A DNA stretch of 64,000 nt from Megamerina dolium (GCA_963854835.1 OY978530.1:26118137-26182136), one strand, 5' to 3'; shown: positions 22,165 to 34,713, counted from the first letter of the stretch. Numbers and translations: made by a program. Notes: generated from the sequence alone by a model not told the origin.

Positions 22165-22345
22165 TATCTAAGTCGCTAGTTTTTCAGTTATATCGACAAG
22201 AATATTTGTCGAACATTGATTAAAATAAATTTCGATTAATGCACTCTTAAGGTCTTTGCTAGTAATATTTCTATTTCTCAATTTTTTCGCTATAAACTCC
22301 TAAAAATGCTCTATGGGGTTCAGGTCTGGACTTTGTGATGGGTGA
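22165..22345 (-). pseudogene. Tc1-like transposase C-terminal fragment
   Basis: The minus strand reads PSQSPDLNPIEHF, a stop, EFIAKKLRNRNITSKDLKSA and a short tail to NILVDITEKLA. SPDLNPIEH holds the third catalytic residue (E) of DD34E Tc1 transposases. Only the last 60 or so codons survive. It differs in sequence from the intact Tc1-like element at 34.9 kb, so it is another lineage. Confidence 0.7.
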
Positions 22346-23700
22346 GGAATGGTGTGCTACCTTTGAAGCACAATTAGAGCAAATAATCCACAAATGTTTT
22401 TTATTTGAACAATTTACAAAATAGAAAGATCAGCTTTACAGCAAACGGTCACAACTGAAACTACTTTGGATTGGCTGCTTATATACAATATATTATACCC
22501 TGGAAATTCAAAACTAATTTCCAACGAATTTATTTTAAGGCTTTGGTATAAAAACAAAAAACTGAAATGCAAATCTTGAACATTCATGTTTTGTATACAA
22601 AACGTACTGGTATAAATAATGGGATAATGTATTCCCCAAAGCACAATAAACAGTGTGTGTGCAATTCGTGCCTACACCGGCCCAATCCCACTTCAACACA
22701 CATATCTGATTTTGTTTTCAGAATCCTTAAAAAAAGCTATCTATCGCAAAAGGAAACCTTTCGTGTCAATGGTAAGAATCAATGAAGAACAGCCAGCTGC
22801 ACGTTCAACAACATAACGATTCGTTTCGAAAAAAAAAAATAAGTAAAAGAACTGTTATAAAAAGGAAGTAATTCGTAAATATATTGTAAATTATACATTG
22901 TATATTGAAAACAAACACATACATTAGAGGTACACAGGAAAATTTGTACTAAATATTGTACTAAACTCCTGGCCCAATAGTTTACATGGGCGGAGTTTAT
23001 CAATCCTCACTGCCAGTCCGAGGGTAAAACAATTAAATTACAATTATTATGGAAACGGATATATTCAAAAATACCATAAAAACCACACCACAACTGCCAC
23101 ATACGGTAGCATCAAAAGAAATTAGACCCTGTGGGAACAAACCCAACCAATGCATTATTCAATTAGGTGTTAAAAGAATAAAGACCAAACACAAACCAAA
23201 ACACTAAACCAATCTACGTCATCATCATCTTACATTGGAGCATCCTGTGTCACCACTGCCTTTATTGCCTAAAGCTAACATGAAGCGAAAAAAAATGGTG
23301 ATGACTTTTGAAAAGAAAGAAGAATAAATGGATGTTTAATGAAACAGATGAAGTCAGAGAAAGAAATAAAGACACAGCATCCAATTACAGTTAACACACT
23401 CGGTCTAACACACGCACATTTCCTTTTCACAATCTTTGCTCTAACAAAAAATTTTGCGCAAGTCAACGGTTAGAAAGAACCAACCATCAACGTAAACAAC
23501 AATACTTAACTAAACACTCATACTAACACAGACAACCAATGGTTAACAACAAAGAACAACAAAATACACGGCCAAAACATACATACACACACCTACAGTT
23601 CACATGAATACACCTTTGCACAAACAGTATAATTTTTGACATTGTTGTTACCTTATAGGAGACCACGGGTAATTGGAAATAGGCACAGAGTGGTCACTGC
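22346..23700. other. interval without recognisable gene
   Basis: AT-rich in the first half, richer in AC-type low-complexity DNA (ACACAC, CAACAA) from about 23040. No domain was recognised in either strand. Confidence 0.5.
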
Positions 23701-24111
23701 ATGCTGGAAATAAGATATGATCAACATCCGGTGCCCAACGTAGGCAACCACCCACAACACAGTCTCATGCCCCGCAAAAAAGTCCGGGCCAACAATAATT
23801 ATATGTGGTACGTATCACAACCATACACAAGGTACTGCACGAATGCACCAGGTAAGGAAAAACCTCACATGTGCGATTTAACTAGTATTACACACGGCTG
23901 TAATACCACATGGAGTATCGATGGTATTGCACTCAGGAACTTGTCACCTAAAAGGAACATTAGGGATGTAAATATATATGCAAAAAATACCACAGTTGGG
24001 ATATGTGAACTTTGTGCAATCATTTCAGATGATCATATATTTAAAAAAAGAGACACACACACCAAAATAACACAGTCTTGTAAATGCAAATATTGCACTA
24101 TCGAAAGTTAA
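23701..24111 (+). other. unidentified 136-residue open frame
   Basis: I do not recognise this frame. It is ATG-started and uninterrupted, with seven cysteines and two NTT sites that could be N-glycosylated (near residues 68 and 96). Segments include HMCDLTSITHGCNTTW, ICELCAI and CKCKYC. The pairing of cysteines with glycosylation sequons suggests a secreted or envelope-type fragment, but there is no signal peptide or membrane segment. Codon bias cannot be judged. It may be chance. Confidence 0.25.
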
Positions 24112-24162
24112 GATGTATATCTTAGTAAAAAATCACCTTCATCATTACTTTAGGTCTTTGGC

Positions 24163-24555
24163 ATGAAAAATACCAAGTGGTTTGCCGTCCATTGCTTCCA
24201 GTTCGTATATATTGTTGCCAACAGCACGTACAATGCACACAACACTTTTTTTAAATTAATATTAATTTTACTGCGAATAACTTTTAGCCCCATTGTGGTA
24301 CCACGAGAATATTCCTACTCTACTACGTCGAACCAACCAGAAATTTTGACGAAATCTAGGAGGTTGCTAATATCAACCACTGATAGGGGGCTTTCAATTG
24401 GTAAAATCCCAGGAATTTTTTGCGTCTTTTGCACAAAGGAGGGCAAGTTGTCCCCCTTAGACTGCGAGAAAATCGACGCTGAGTTTCTGAAACTTACGCT
24501 CAGACATCACTGGATCACTGGCACTTTGCTGCATTGCACAATCCAAATGGCATGA
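24163..24555 (+). other. unidentified 130-residue open frame
   Basis: No family recognised. The first 45 residues are hydrophobic (FQFVYIVA, FFKLILILL). The end overlaps, on the other strand, the Gypsy RT scrap at 24528-24670, so at least the last part is antisense to retroelement DNA. Treated as doubtful. Confidence 0.2.
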
Positions 24556-24670
24556 CGGTGTATAGATAGAGCGGGCGCTCGGGAATGGTAAACGGCGTAT
24601 ACGCACTACTTTTCTCCTCTAATTTAATTAGCCAGAAGGCAGAGTTCAAATCGACGCTGCTTATAAAGCG
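24528..24670 (-). pseudogene. Ty3/Gypsy RT scrap of another family
   Basis: The minus strand from 24670 is open for about 48 codons and reads RFISSVDLNSAFW, EEKSSAYTPFTI, then TVMPFGLCNAA. These are the RT palm blocks of a Ty3/Gypsy element (catalytic D in VDL, then MPFGL.NAP). The spacing and sequence differ clearly from family G and from the 40-63 kb element. Sequence on both sides is unrelated. Confidence 0.8.
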
Positions 24671-24778
24671 TGATCCATTTCGAGGTTCCCTACTTTTTTA
24701 AGGAAAAAAAAAAAAACACAGAAAATTGAAAATGAATGGGGAATGTTTATTCTCATTTGAAAGAACATTCTTTGGCAT

Positions 24779-25837
24779 TTATTTTTTGAAGATTATGTCT
24801 TTCAAATGTTGGCCGAGGCTACGTCTCAGATGGTACATCCGTTGAGTCCGATTTTCGATGACTAGTTCGAGCATTTCGACTGGTAACTGGCGAATGACAC
24901 GCGTGATGTTTTGCTCAAAGGCCTGAATCGAAGCGGGTTTGTCCGCATAAACTTTAGACTTTACATATCCCCACAGGAAAAAGTCTAACGGCGTGATATC
25001 ACACGATCTTGGTGGCCAGTCGACTGGCCCAAAACGTGAAATTATCTGCTCACCGAAGTGTTCTCTCAATAAATCCATTGATTGATGCGATGTGTGGGAA
25101 GTGGCGCCGTCTTGTTGAAACCAAATGTAGCTTCAAATAGTCGGATATCATGGCACGATAACGGTCGCCATTGATGGTTACGTTCTCACCGGCCTCATTT
25201 TTGAAGAAATATGAACCGATGATTCCACCGGCCCACATACCACACCAAACCGTTGTTTTTTCTGGATGAACTGGCAGCTATTGAATCTCTTCAGGTTGCT
25301 CTTCGTCCCAAATGTGGCAATTTTGCTTGTTTACATACCCATTGAGCCAGAAATGGGCCACATCGCTGAACAAAATTTGGCTCGAAAACGTCGGATCTTC
25401 TTGGAACTTTTCAAGAGCCCATAGAGCGAAGCGATGACGCTTGGGAAGGTCGGGCGGCTTAAGTTCTTGCACAAGCTGTATTTTGTACGCTTTCAATTTA
25501 AGATCTCGACGTAAAATGCGCCAAGTCGTTCCCTACGTCAGTTCGAGTTGCTGCGAACGGCGCCGAATCGACTCTCCACGGTCTTCGTGTACACTCTCAG
25601 CTACGGCCGCTATATTTTCTTCACTGCGTGCTGGACGTAGTCTATTCGGTCGAATATTATCCAATAATGAATGCTGGGTCTCAATTTGGGTGATGGTGTT
25701 GCGAATAGTATGCTCAGTAGGCCGATTATGTTGACCATAAGTTGAGCGAAGTGCACGGAACACATTCCTCACAGAACGTGAATTTTCGTAATAAAGTTGA
25801 ACGATTTGTAAACGTTGTTAGGAGTAAGTCTTTCCAT
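24779..25837 (-). pseudogene. mariner-like transposase (DUF4817-type HTH), broken
   Basis: It begins at the ATG at 25837 (MERLTPNNV), then, after a frameshift, VRNVFRALRSTYGQHNRPTE and HEDRGESIRRRSQQLELT (helix-turn-helix, 25533-25772). Next come YKIQLVQELKPPDLPKRHRF and ILFSDVAHFWLNGYVNKQN (first D; 25278-25496), then GGIIGSYFF and RYRAMISDYL (25050-25238). The end has a QQDGATSH-type second block and CDITPLDFFLWGYVKSKVY, the third D (24779-25078). All domains of a roughly 345-residue transposase are present, but at least three frame breaks split it. The terminal repeats were not defined. Confidence 0.85.
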
Positions 25838-27026
<1,189 letters not shown>

Positions 27027-27028
27027 AT

Positions 27029-27048
27029 TGGTGTCAGAAGTGGGATTC
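27029..27048 (+). promoter_or_regulatory. tRNA-Leu primer binding site, copy A
   Basis: TGGTGTCAGAAGTGGGATTC starts two bases after the LTR and is fully complementary to the 3' end, with CCA, of a leucine tRNA. It primes minus-strand DNA synthesis. Confidence 0.9.
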
Positions 27049-27055
27049 TGTAAAG

Positions 27056-28520
27056 ATGGTGAAAATTGACCAACTAAAATTGGACCAGCTTAAAAAGCTG
27101 TTGGTAGAGATGAATCTATCGTCATCAGGTGCAAAGGCGGAACTGCTGGTGAGGCTGAGGCAAGCTATGGAGGCTAAGGGAATTAATGTAGAAGAACATG
27201 AGTTCTTCGAGGAAGCCGATATACAAGCAGTTGTGCACGCTGAGGAAGATATCAAAATAGATTCGAGTGGTCAACTCATGGAATTCATGAAAACCATGAT
27301 GCAACAGCACAAAACCAGCTACAAGAAAATGCGTCTCGCATTGACTCTAAGTTTCAAGAACATTCGGTACGTCAAGAAAACTCTATGGGAGAGTTCCAGA
27401 AAACAATTGACTCCAAGCTTCAAGAACATTCGGTACGCCAAGAGGGCGTTATTAGTGAATTGCGTATGGAAATTCAAGAAGGTTCGGCTCGCCAAGAACA
27501 CGTCATCGAAAATCTACAAAGAGGAATTGAATTTAGATTTCAGGAAATTTCCGGAGCTATTAATGAGAAAGTTGCAGAACTAAAAGAACATGTAGATGGA
27601 ATTTCCGGAGCCGTTAATGAAAAGGGTACAGATCTTAAGGAACATGTAGATGATTTGGAAGATAAGTTAGAGAAATTACGGCACGATCTCAACCAACTAA
27701 AAATAAATGGACCAGCCACATCAGTGATTCGAGATTCAAGCACAATCAAACTAAAGCCACCAACATTTGACGGAAGCACGCCATTCAATATCTTCAAGCT
27801 TCAATTCGAGACAACAGCTTCGAAGAATCAATGGGATGATAGCGACAAGACTGCTGCTTTAATAGTCGCATTAAAAGGTAATGCTTCCGAGGTGTTACAG
27901 ATGGTTCCAGAAAAAGATCGTGGTAGCTATCAGTCACTGATGGACACACTCCAGCGAAAATATGGAAATGAATACAAGAGTCAATTACATCGAGTTGAAT
28001 TGAGATCGCGAGTGCAACGGAGTAATGAGAGCCTTCAGGAATTCGCTTCCGATATTGAGCGCTTATGTCATCTAGCGTTCTCCGGTAATTCGGAAGAGTT
28101 CGTCGAAAAAATAAAAATAGAGGCATTCATAGATGGTATACGTGATGGAGAGACAAAGCGTGCCCTAGAAATGTCACCAAGGAATACATATGCCGAAACA
28201 GTCAGTAGTGCTTTGACGTACGAAGCAGCCAGTTTGATGTGTCGACCAATGCCACGAGTACTCCAACTAGAAGTAGAAACATCAGATCTGGTTGAAGCAG
28301 TGTGTCAGGCATTCAAGTCAGTAGTGCAGCCTGAAGCAAGAACAACAGGTCGACGCAAAAACAATTTTACTGGTAAGTGCTTCATTTGCGACAAAGCTGT
28401 ACATGCCGTGACTCCCGTCTACGACGAAAGCGATCAAGATCGAATTCTCCAGGAAGACAAAAGAAGGAGAATAAGGTGGATAGCGATCGCTCCACTAACA
28501 CAAATCCATCGTTAAACTAA
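27056..28520 (+). pseudogene. family G gag with N-terminal SAP domain, frame-broken
   Basis: From the ATG at 27056, residues 6-40 match a SAP motif (LKKLLVEMNLSSSGAKAEL), a DNA-binding fold unusual in Gag. The frame should then enter the coiled-coil and capsid part, but this lies in the -1 frame (open from 27244 to 28515: RQEHVIENLQRGIEF, then ASEVLQMVPEKDRGSYQSL). A zinc knuckle begins CFICDKAVH near 28379, but its last cysteine and the arginine-serine tail lie in yet another frame ending at 28520. Copy C keeps the first junction in one frame (with a stop), so the first break is a real lesion, not programmed. The knuckle break is shared with copy B. Pol lies downstream and overlaps the tail frame. 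Confidence 0.85.
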
Positions 28521-28558
28521 ATCGAGTCAGTTCAGCGGGGCGTGAACTGACTCCAACA

Positions 28559-31500
28559 GTGGGTTGCCCCATCATTCACATTTCACAACTACAGCGTGTG
28601 CCAAGCAGCTTGACCATTGATGGAAAATTGGACAATATGGAATTCATGTTAACCCTGGACACTGGTGCATCACATTCTATAATCAAGAGCGATTTCGTAA
28701 AGAGGTTTGAGCCTTTAATGGGAATAAAATTGCGTACGGCAACGGGTGAGGATGCACAAATTCTGGGTAAGATAAAGAAACGAGTATCTATTGGAAATTA
28801 CACGTGGGAACATGAATTCATTGTGGCTGACATCATCGATGACGTAATAATTGGTGTTGATTTTATGATTGACAACGGATTTACGTTAGATTTAAATCAA
28901 CGGATACTGCGCTATGCAAATGTCGAACTCCCATTGAACATCGGTTACAAGCGTAGTGGGAACATCAAACGAGTACTGGCATGTCAACGCCAAGAGGTTC
29001 CAGCAAAATCAGAAGCGGTGATATGGGCTCAGATGAATGTGGATGATGGGACAGGCAAGTTGTGGTTAGTGGAAGCAGATAAAGAAATACAAAATAAAAA
29101 CATCATACTTGGTAGGACGTTAGTAGAACCTAAAGAAAATGGAATAGTACCGGTGCGAATATTAAATCCAACTAATACATCTACAGTTGTGAAGAAAGGA
29201 ATGGTGATTGGTCATTGCCAGGAAGTTACTGCCGTAGTAGACTGCGAAAAGGGTTCGTCGATAAAAAGTGGAAGATCAGGAACTGGCAAGGCGGAAATAA
29301 AAGCACAGATGGAAGAATGGGCAGGTGTGCTTACCAAACAGCAAAAAGAAAAGGCTTTACAAGTATTGGAGAAGTACAGTTCAATATTTTCTTCAAATGG
29401 AAAAACTGGAGGACGAACAACCATCGTGAAGCATCACATTGACACCGGTGATTATAGACCAATTCGTCAAACACCACGACGAGTTCCATTGGCCAAAAGA
29501 GACGAAGCCATTAAGCTGATTTCCGATATGCAGAAACAAGGTGTTATTGAACCATCAGTGAGTCCATGGAGTTCACCAGTTGTGCTGGTAAAGAAGAAGG
29601 ATGGAAGTACTCGATTCTGTGTGTATTACAGAAAGCTAAATGATATTACGAAAAAAGACGGCTATCCACTGCCAAGAATCGATGACACTCTGGACACACT
29701 ATCTGGTGCGAAGTGGTTCTCAACTCTTGATTTGCAAAGTGGATACTGGCAAGTGGAACTTGGTAAGGAAGACAAAGAGAAAACAGCTTTCAGTATTGGC
29801 GATGGTCTATGGCAATTTACAGTCATGCCATTTGGTTTATGCAATGCGCCAGCTACTTTCGAACGTTTGATGGAGCGTGTACTCAGAGGACTACACTGGA
29901 AAACGTGCTTGGTGTACCTCGATGACATTATTGTGATGGGAAAAGATTTTAACGACCACCTGGAAAAGTTGAAAGAAGTATTTGAGCGTATACAATCAGC
30001 AGGGCTTAAACTGAATATGAAAAAGTGTTCACTCTTCAGGCAAGAAGTTAAATATCTTGGTCATAAAGTAACAACAGAAGGGGTACATACCGACGAGGAG
30101 AAAGTAGCAGCAGTTCAAGAATGGCCTATTCCGTCGAATCTTCACGAGCTAAGAAGCTTCCTAGGCTTATGCACCTACTATAGACGATTTGTTCCTGGAT
30201 TTGCAAACATCGCCAGCAGTCTGCATGAGTTGACAAGAAAGAACAAACCATTTGTGTGGGGCGAGGACCAACAGAAAGCATTCGAACAGCTGAAAGAAAA
30301 ACTCTGTTCAGCACCAATATTAGCGTATCCAGTACCTGGTCAAAAGTTTGTGTTGGACACAGATGCGAGTGGCTATGGAATAGGTGGTGTGCTCTCTCAG
30401 ATCATAGATGGGCAAGAAAAAGTAATAGCATACTACAGTAAAATCCTGTCGAAGCCAGAAAGAAATTACTGTGTCACACGAAGAGAGTTGCTCGCAATAC
30501 TGGAATGTGTAAAGTATTTCCATAAATACTTGTACGGTCAGTCATTTCATCTACGAACTGACCACTCAGCGCTAAGGTGGTTATTGCAATTTAAAATCCC
30601 AGAAGGACAATTGGCGCGCTGGATTGAAAGGCTGCAGAGTTATCATTTTACCATCGAACATCGTAAAGGAGGACATCACGGCAACGCGGATGCTCTATCT
30701 CGTCGTCCTTGCAAAATGGAATGTAAACATTGTTCTCGAGTGGAAAGCAAGGAGCACATTGTCGACGTACGACTTACAAATATATTGCCGGAGGAGACAT
30801 GGACCACTGAACGAGTGCAAGAAGATCAGCGGAACGACCCAGATCTCGTAAAGATTATGGAATACAAGGAGCAGGGCATACGTCCAGATTGGCAAGAAAT
30901 GGCTAATGAGAGTCCAATAGCAAAGGCATACTGGGCGCAGTGGCAAAGCCTGCACTTACGAGACGGATGTTTATTCCGAGCATGGGAAAGTGAAGATGGA
31001 AAAATCACTTATGATCTTCTAGTGGTACCCAAGGCAAGAATAAATGAAGTGATAGCTGAGTATCACAATGCCTCCAGTGGAGGGCATTTGGGAATCACCA
31101 AAACCGTCGAGAAAATAAAGAAACGATTTTATTGGGTTGGATGTCATGACCATGTCGCTGATTGGATTCGGAAGTGTAAGCAATGTGCAATGGCCAAAGA
31201 TCCCACTAAGAAAAGTCGTGGTAAGATGCACCAATACACCGTGGGTGCTCCATTTGAGCGAATTGCTATGGACATAGCTGGGCCATTTCCAATAAGCAAC
31301 GCAGGAAACAAGTATGTTCTGGTGGTTATAGATTACTTCAGTAAATGGCCTGAAGTATACCCCATTCCAAATCAGGAAGCTAGTACAGTTGCGGATGTAT
31401 TCGTCAACCAATGGGTTACTCGTTTTGGTGTACCGATGGAGTTACACTCAGACCAAGGTCGAAATTTTGAATCAGTTGTATTCCAAGAGATATGCCGTAT

Positions 31501-32104
31501 GCTGGGTATATACAAAACTCGTACAACACCTTTGCATCCACAATCTGATGGCATGGTAGAACGATTTAACCGTACCTTGGAGGAATATTTGAGAAAAGTC
31601 GTAGATAAATACCAAAGAGACTGGGATGTATATATACCAATGTTCCTCATGGCATATCGATGCGCACAACATGATACGACGGCTACTACACCGGCAATGG
31701 CAATTTTTGGAAACGAGTTAAGACTGCCAGCTGATTTAAAATTTGGAGTTGTAACACCAACGAGATCAACCGAAGGTAATTATACTAGCGAAAAGCGGGA
31801 ACAGTTGGATGAAGTACATCAGTTCATCAGAGAGCGGTCGCAGATGATAAGCGATAAGATGAAGGCCAGGTATGACTTGAAAGCAAATTCAAAAGGATTC
31901 TATGAAGGAGAGCTTGTAATGCTTCATAATCCACAACGAAAGAAAGGCCTGTCCCCTAAACTACAGACTCATTGGGAAGGACCATATGAGATTATAGCAA
32001 AGATAAATGACGTAGTGTATCGTATTCAACGTGCCTGGAATAAAAGAGCAAAGTTTAAAGTAGTGCACTTGGAGCGACTTGCGCCATATCGAGGGGAAGT
32101 ATAA
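28559..32104 (+). CDS. pol: family G Pol polyprotein, intact (PR-RT-RNase H-IN)
   Basis: 1181 codons without a stop. The frame is open back to 28499 and overlaps the gag tail frame, so translation is expected by frameshift from Gag; the GTG at 28559 is only a formal start. Domains: protease with LTLDTGASHS near residue 34; RT at about 310-500, with CVYYRKLND, MPFGLCNAPATF and YLDDIIV near 450; RNase H with VLDTDASGYGIGG near 597; integrase with a GHL..H-type HHCC zinc region near 830-880, RIAMDIAGPF near 900, HSDQGRNFES near 963 and GMVERFNRTLEE near 998; a C-terminal HWEGPYEI module near 1137. All expected catalytic acids are present. The final codons, RLAPYRGEV, end just before the purine tract. 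Whether it is expressed depends on the damaged gag upstream. Confidence 0.95.
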   Translation: MGCPIIHISQLQRVPSSLTIDGKLDNMEFMLTLDTGASHSIIKSDFVKRFEPLMGIKLRTATGEDAQILGKIKKRVSIGNYTWEHEFIVADIIDDVIIGVDFMIDNGFTLDLNQRILRYANVELPLNIGYKRSGNIKRVLACQRQEVPAKSEAVIWAQMNVDDGTGKLWLVEADKEIQNKNIILGRTLVEPKENGIVPVRILNPTNTSTVVKKGMVIGHCQEVTAVVDCEKGSSIKSGRSGTGKAEIKAQMEEWAGVLTKQQKEKALQVLEKYSSIFSSNGKTGGRTTIVKHHIDTGDYRPIRQTPRRVPLAKRDEAIKLISDMQKQGVIEPSVSPWSSPVVLVKKKDGSTRFCVYYRKLNDITKKDGYPLPRIDDTLDTLSGAKWFSTLDLQSGYWQVELGKEDKEKTAFSIGDGLWQFTVMPFGLCNAPATFERLMERVLRGLHWKTCLVYLDDIIVMGKDFNDHLEKLKEVFERIQSAGLKLNMKKCSLFRQEVKYLGHKVTTEGVHTDEEKVAAVQEWPIPSNLHELRSFLGLCTYYRRFVPGFANIASSLHELTRKNKPFVWGEDQQKAFEQLKEKLCSAPILAYPVPGQKFVLDTDASGYGIGGVLSQIIDGQEKVIAYYSKILSKPERNYCVTRRELLAILECVKYFHKYLYGQSFHLRTDHSALRWLLQFKIPEGQLARWIERLQSYHFTIEHRKGGHHGNADALSRRPCKMECKHCSRVESKEHIVDVRLTNILPEETWTTERVQEDQRNDPDLVKIMEYKEQGIRPDWQEMANESPIAKAYWAQWQSLHLRDGCLFRAWESEDGKITYDLLVVPKARINEVIAEYHNASSGGHLGITKTVEKIKKRFYWVGCHDHVADWIRKCKQCAMAKDPTKKSRGKMHQYTVGAPFERIAMDIAGPFPISNAGNKYVLVVIDYFSKWPEVYPIPNQEASTVADVFVNQWVTRFGVPMELHSDQGRNFESVVFQEICRMLGIYKTRTTPLHPQSDGMVERFNRTLEEYLRKVVDKYQRDWDVYIPMFLMAYRCAQHDTTATTPAMAIFGNELRLPADLKFGVVTPTRSTEGNYTSEKREQLDEVHQFIRERSQMISDKMKARYDLKANSKGFYEGELVMLHNPQRKKGLSPKLQTHWEGPYEIIAKINDVVYRIQRAWNKRAKFKVVHLERLAPYRGEV

Positions 32105-32129
32105 AAGCTTGTTCGGGACGAACAAGGTT

Positions 32130-32142
32130 AAGAGGAGGGCAG
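32130..32142 (+). promoter_or_regulatory. polypurine tract
   Basis: AAGAGGAGGGCAG directly before the 3' LTR; it primes plus-strand synthesis. The equivalent tract is seen in copy B. Confidence 0.85.
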
Positions 32143-32580
32143 TGTAACGAGTATCGATAGTTGGTTACTCATCACTATTGTGACTGACACTATTGGCAAC
32201 ATCGAAACGAATGTCAACAAAAAGAAATAAACGATAACCAGAACAAGCCAACGAGAAAGGAAGAGAAGAATCTCAATAAAGGAAGATTCTGGGGTGTTGC
32301 CAACAGAGTATAAATAGAGCCAGTGTTGAGAATTGACAATCAATCTAATTCCGAACGTGATTGCGAAAACATTTATACAGAGGCAAAAGTTGCAAGTACA
32401 TTTAAGTGTTATAGTAAATAGTTGATTGTAAACAGTGTTGATTGTAAATAGAGATTATTAAATAAATTGTTGCTGTATATAGTTGTATAAAATAAGTGTT
32501 GCAGTTATCATTAACAGAATCCAGTGATCGAACAAGGTAATTCAAATAGAATTAAACGTTCACAGAATAAAAACGTAACA
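32143..32580 (+). repeat. 3' LTR of copy A
   Basis: 438 bp, one substitution from the 5' LTR by eye. Confidence 0.97.
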
Positions 32581-32920
32581 ATATAAGCCCCAAAGGGCTC
32601 ATTGGCAGAGCTTCTCTTCCATTACTGTTGTGCGTCTTAAATTTGGACAGTATTAGAAGGGACCTACTTATTTTAGCCGGTTCCGAACGGCAGAACACTT
32701 GTGACATCACTTTTTCTGAGCTTTGTCACAGAGTTCTTTAAGAAGCTTTTTCATGGCAAGTTGTTACTGTCGGAAGAATTGCCAATTGCTTGCCGACAGG
32801 TGGGTACCATTCGAAAGAAAATTCTTATCGATATTAAATTTGTTACGCATCAGCCGGGGATTGAACCACGACCTACAGATCAGAAGGCGAACACACTAAC
32901 CACTGAGCTACGGCACCCAC
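32581..32920 (-). mobile_element. tRNA-derived SINE
   Basis: On the minus strand the head reads GCCGTAGCTCAGTGGTTAG, an exact pol III A box (TAGCTCAGTGG, plus-strand 32900-32910). About 45 bases on there is GGTTCAATCCC (B box, 32857-32867), in the arrangement of a tRNA. A tRNA-unrelated body of about 250 bp follows and ends in AATGAGCCCTTTGGGGCTT at 32586-32604, where the Gypsy element and (TA)n begin. Transcription would be by RNA polymerase III. A truncated relative is at 13945. Confidence 0.82.
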
Positions 32921-33376
32921 CAACATATAACATGCAATAATATATTCACACCACTTGTGTGTATGTATGTATGTGTTTATGTACACTATCGATGCACTCT
33001 CCATGTGTGTACTCGTATATACGACGTGAGAAAGCAACTTTTTGATATTCACACACATGAGTAGTCCGCGTGATTTTAGTTATCATGTATGCTTACACAG
33101 GCATGCTTACGTAAGTGCAGAACTACGAATTGTGTGGGAAAATGCTTTGTCAGCATTTTCACACCCAACTGCAACTCAGTTGGCGCAATGTTCTGACATT
33201 CCACAAATATTAATATGGATTGTGTATATCACAACTGCGAGCAATGTTGGTATGAGTATGGACAAATATGTAGTTCCCAATTTCGGAAAATATGTCGCGA
33301 GGGAAAATATGCATATGTTCATATTTCATATTTTGGCTCGCACCATCATGCTACTTGACAGGCAATTTCACTTTGG
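32921..33376. other. interval without recognisable gene
   Basis: Contains TGTATG-type low-complexity DNA near 32955-32985. The plus-strand frame 33042-33380 (112 residues) has no recognisable domain. Confidence 0.5.
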
Positions 33377-34151
33377 CTAATACGGCATATTTGCGATCAG
33401 AGACAGTACGTACCGTTGATTAAAACAGTTTGCATTCAAGCTATAGCTTTTCCCTAATATGCTCACAATAGTACCCGTGTCCAGGCAATCTCTCAAGGAC
33501 TTGTCTCTAATCAAAACATCCGCAAACACACAAGTATGAGCCGCTGGTCTCAACTTTACGGGAGACAACTCTTGCAGCTGAGATTTGTGCATCATCAAAA
33601 CTGCGTTGAAGAATTTCCAAATAACGTAGCTACTTTTCCCGAAAAGTTGGAGGCATATTCACACGTTTGCAATACTAATTTTTGTGTTTCTCTTAACAGG
33701 TCCACCAGTCAATTATGGTTTACCGCACGCATATCCCAGCAACTCGCCTCCCGCGACGTTGCCACACTCCTCTGGTTCCGCACTTTGGCCTTATGGTGTC
33801 CAGCATACCACACTTGTAGCAAAGGATGTTCCGCGTCAATGATGTGCAGTCCATGTAAACGTAACCCTGTTGTCTGCAGTTCCAACAGGTGCTGATATTG
33901 GTCACGCGATGATTAGTGATTTCATCAGTCGTTCGCATTCTAGATCAAGACTGCAGTTCATCAACTCGTATCAACTCATCACACCCCTCGTGAACATACA
34001 GAAACTCCACTTCATTGTTGTGACCACCACGCCTCTCTGGGTTACTGAAGGTAGTGCTGCGGGCTGAAAAGCTCTGATTCCTTGCACTGCTCTCGTAGCT
34101 GCACAACGGAATAGATGGCCATATGATACATAATCCGAGCGAGTCCCTCAC
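33377..34151 (-). pseudogene. Gypsy-like gag zinc knuckles and protease remnant
   Basis: At 33720-33938 the minus strand reads CWNCRQQGYVYMDC followed by CYKCGMLDTIRPKC, a double CCHC knuckle with both histidines replaced. Near 33480-33545 a protease-like HTCVFADVLI and CLDTGTIVSILG (DTG active site) follows after a frame change. The frame 33945-34151 upstream could be gag but carries no clear motif. The arrangement is Gag end then protease. It is not similar to family G or to the 60-62 kb gag. Confidence 0.65.
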
Positions 34152-34223
34152 GAATATTTATTTTAATGATTTTGATCATTTCGTGCTCAATAAGGAGACT
34201 CTGCACACGAGATCTGAGTTCGC

Positions 34224-34224
<1 letters not shown>

Positions 34225-34310
<86 letters not shown>

Positions 34311-34336
34311 TATAGATATAGATAAATATGTATATA

Positions 34337-34380
<44 letters not shown>

Positions 34381-34419
34381 TATATATATACATATATATA
34401 TATATATACATATATACAT

Positions 34420-34478
<59 letters not shown>
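34225..34478. repeat. (TA)n microsatellite with TATG/TACA interruptions
   Basis: About 250 bp of alternating AT with scattered G and C interruptions. Long YIYIYI frames on both strands are artefacts of it. Confidence 0.97.
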
Positions 34479-34713
34479 AGGTCTAGTAAAACTAAATCCA
34501 TATTATCGAAGGAAAACTGTAAAATATGGCGTATTTTCTCTTTACTGGTGTCCATCTTTCCCCAAACAATACTGAGTCAAGCAATCACAAAACTGGTGAA
34601 AAGTTTATTTAATACGAAATCCTATCTTTCTAACACCATCTAGCGTAACCTGATCGCACTTATACAACGCGAGATACAGATTACTAAAGCAACCTATTGG
34701 AAAAATAATGGAC

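Noticed and set aside
27244..27330. Programmed -1 frameshift in family G gag, as copies A and B show the same phase change
   Set aside because: Copy C runs through this junction in one frame (with a stop), the break points in A and B appear to be different, and no convincing slippery heptamer is present. Independent small deletions fit better.
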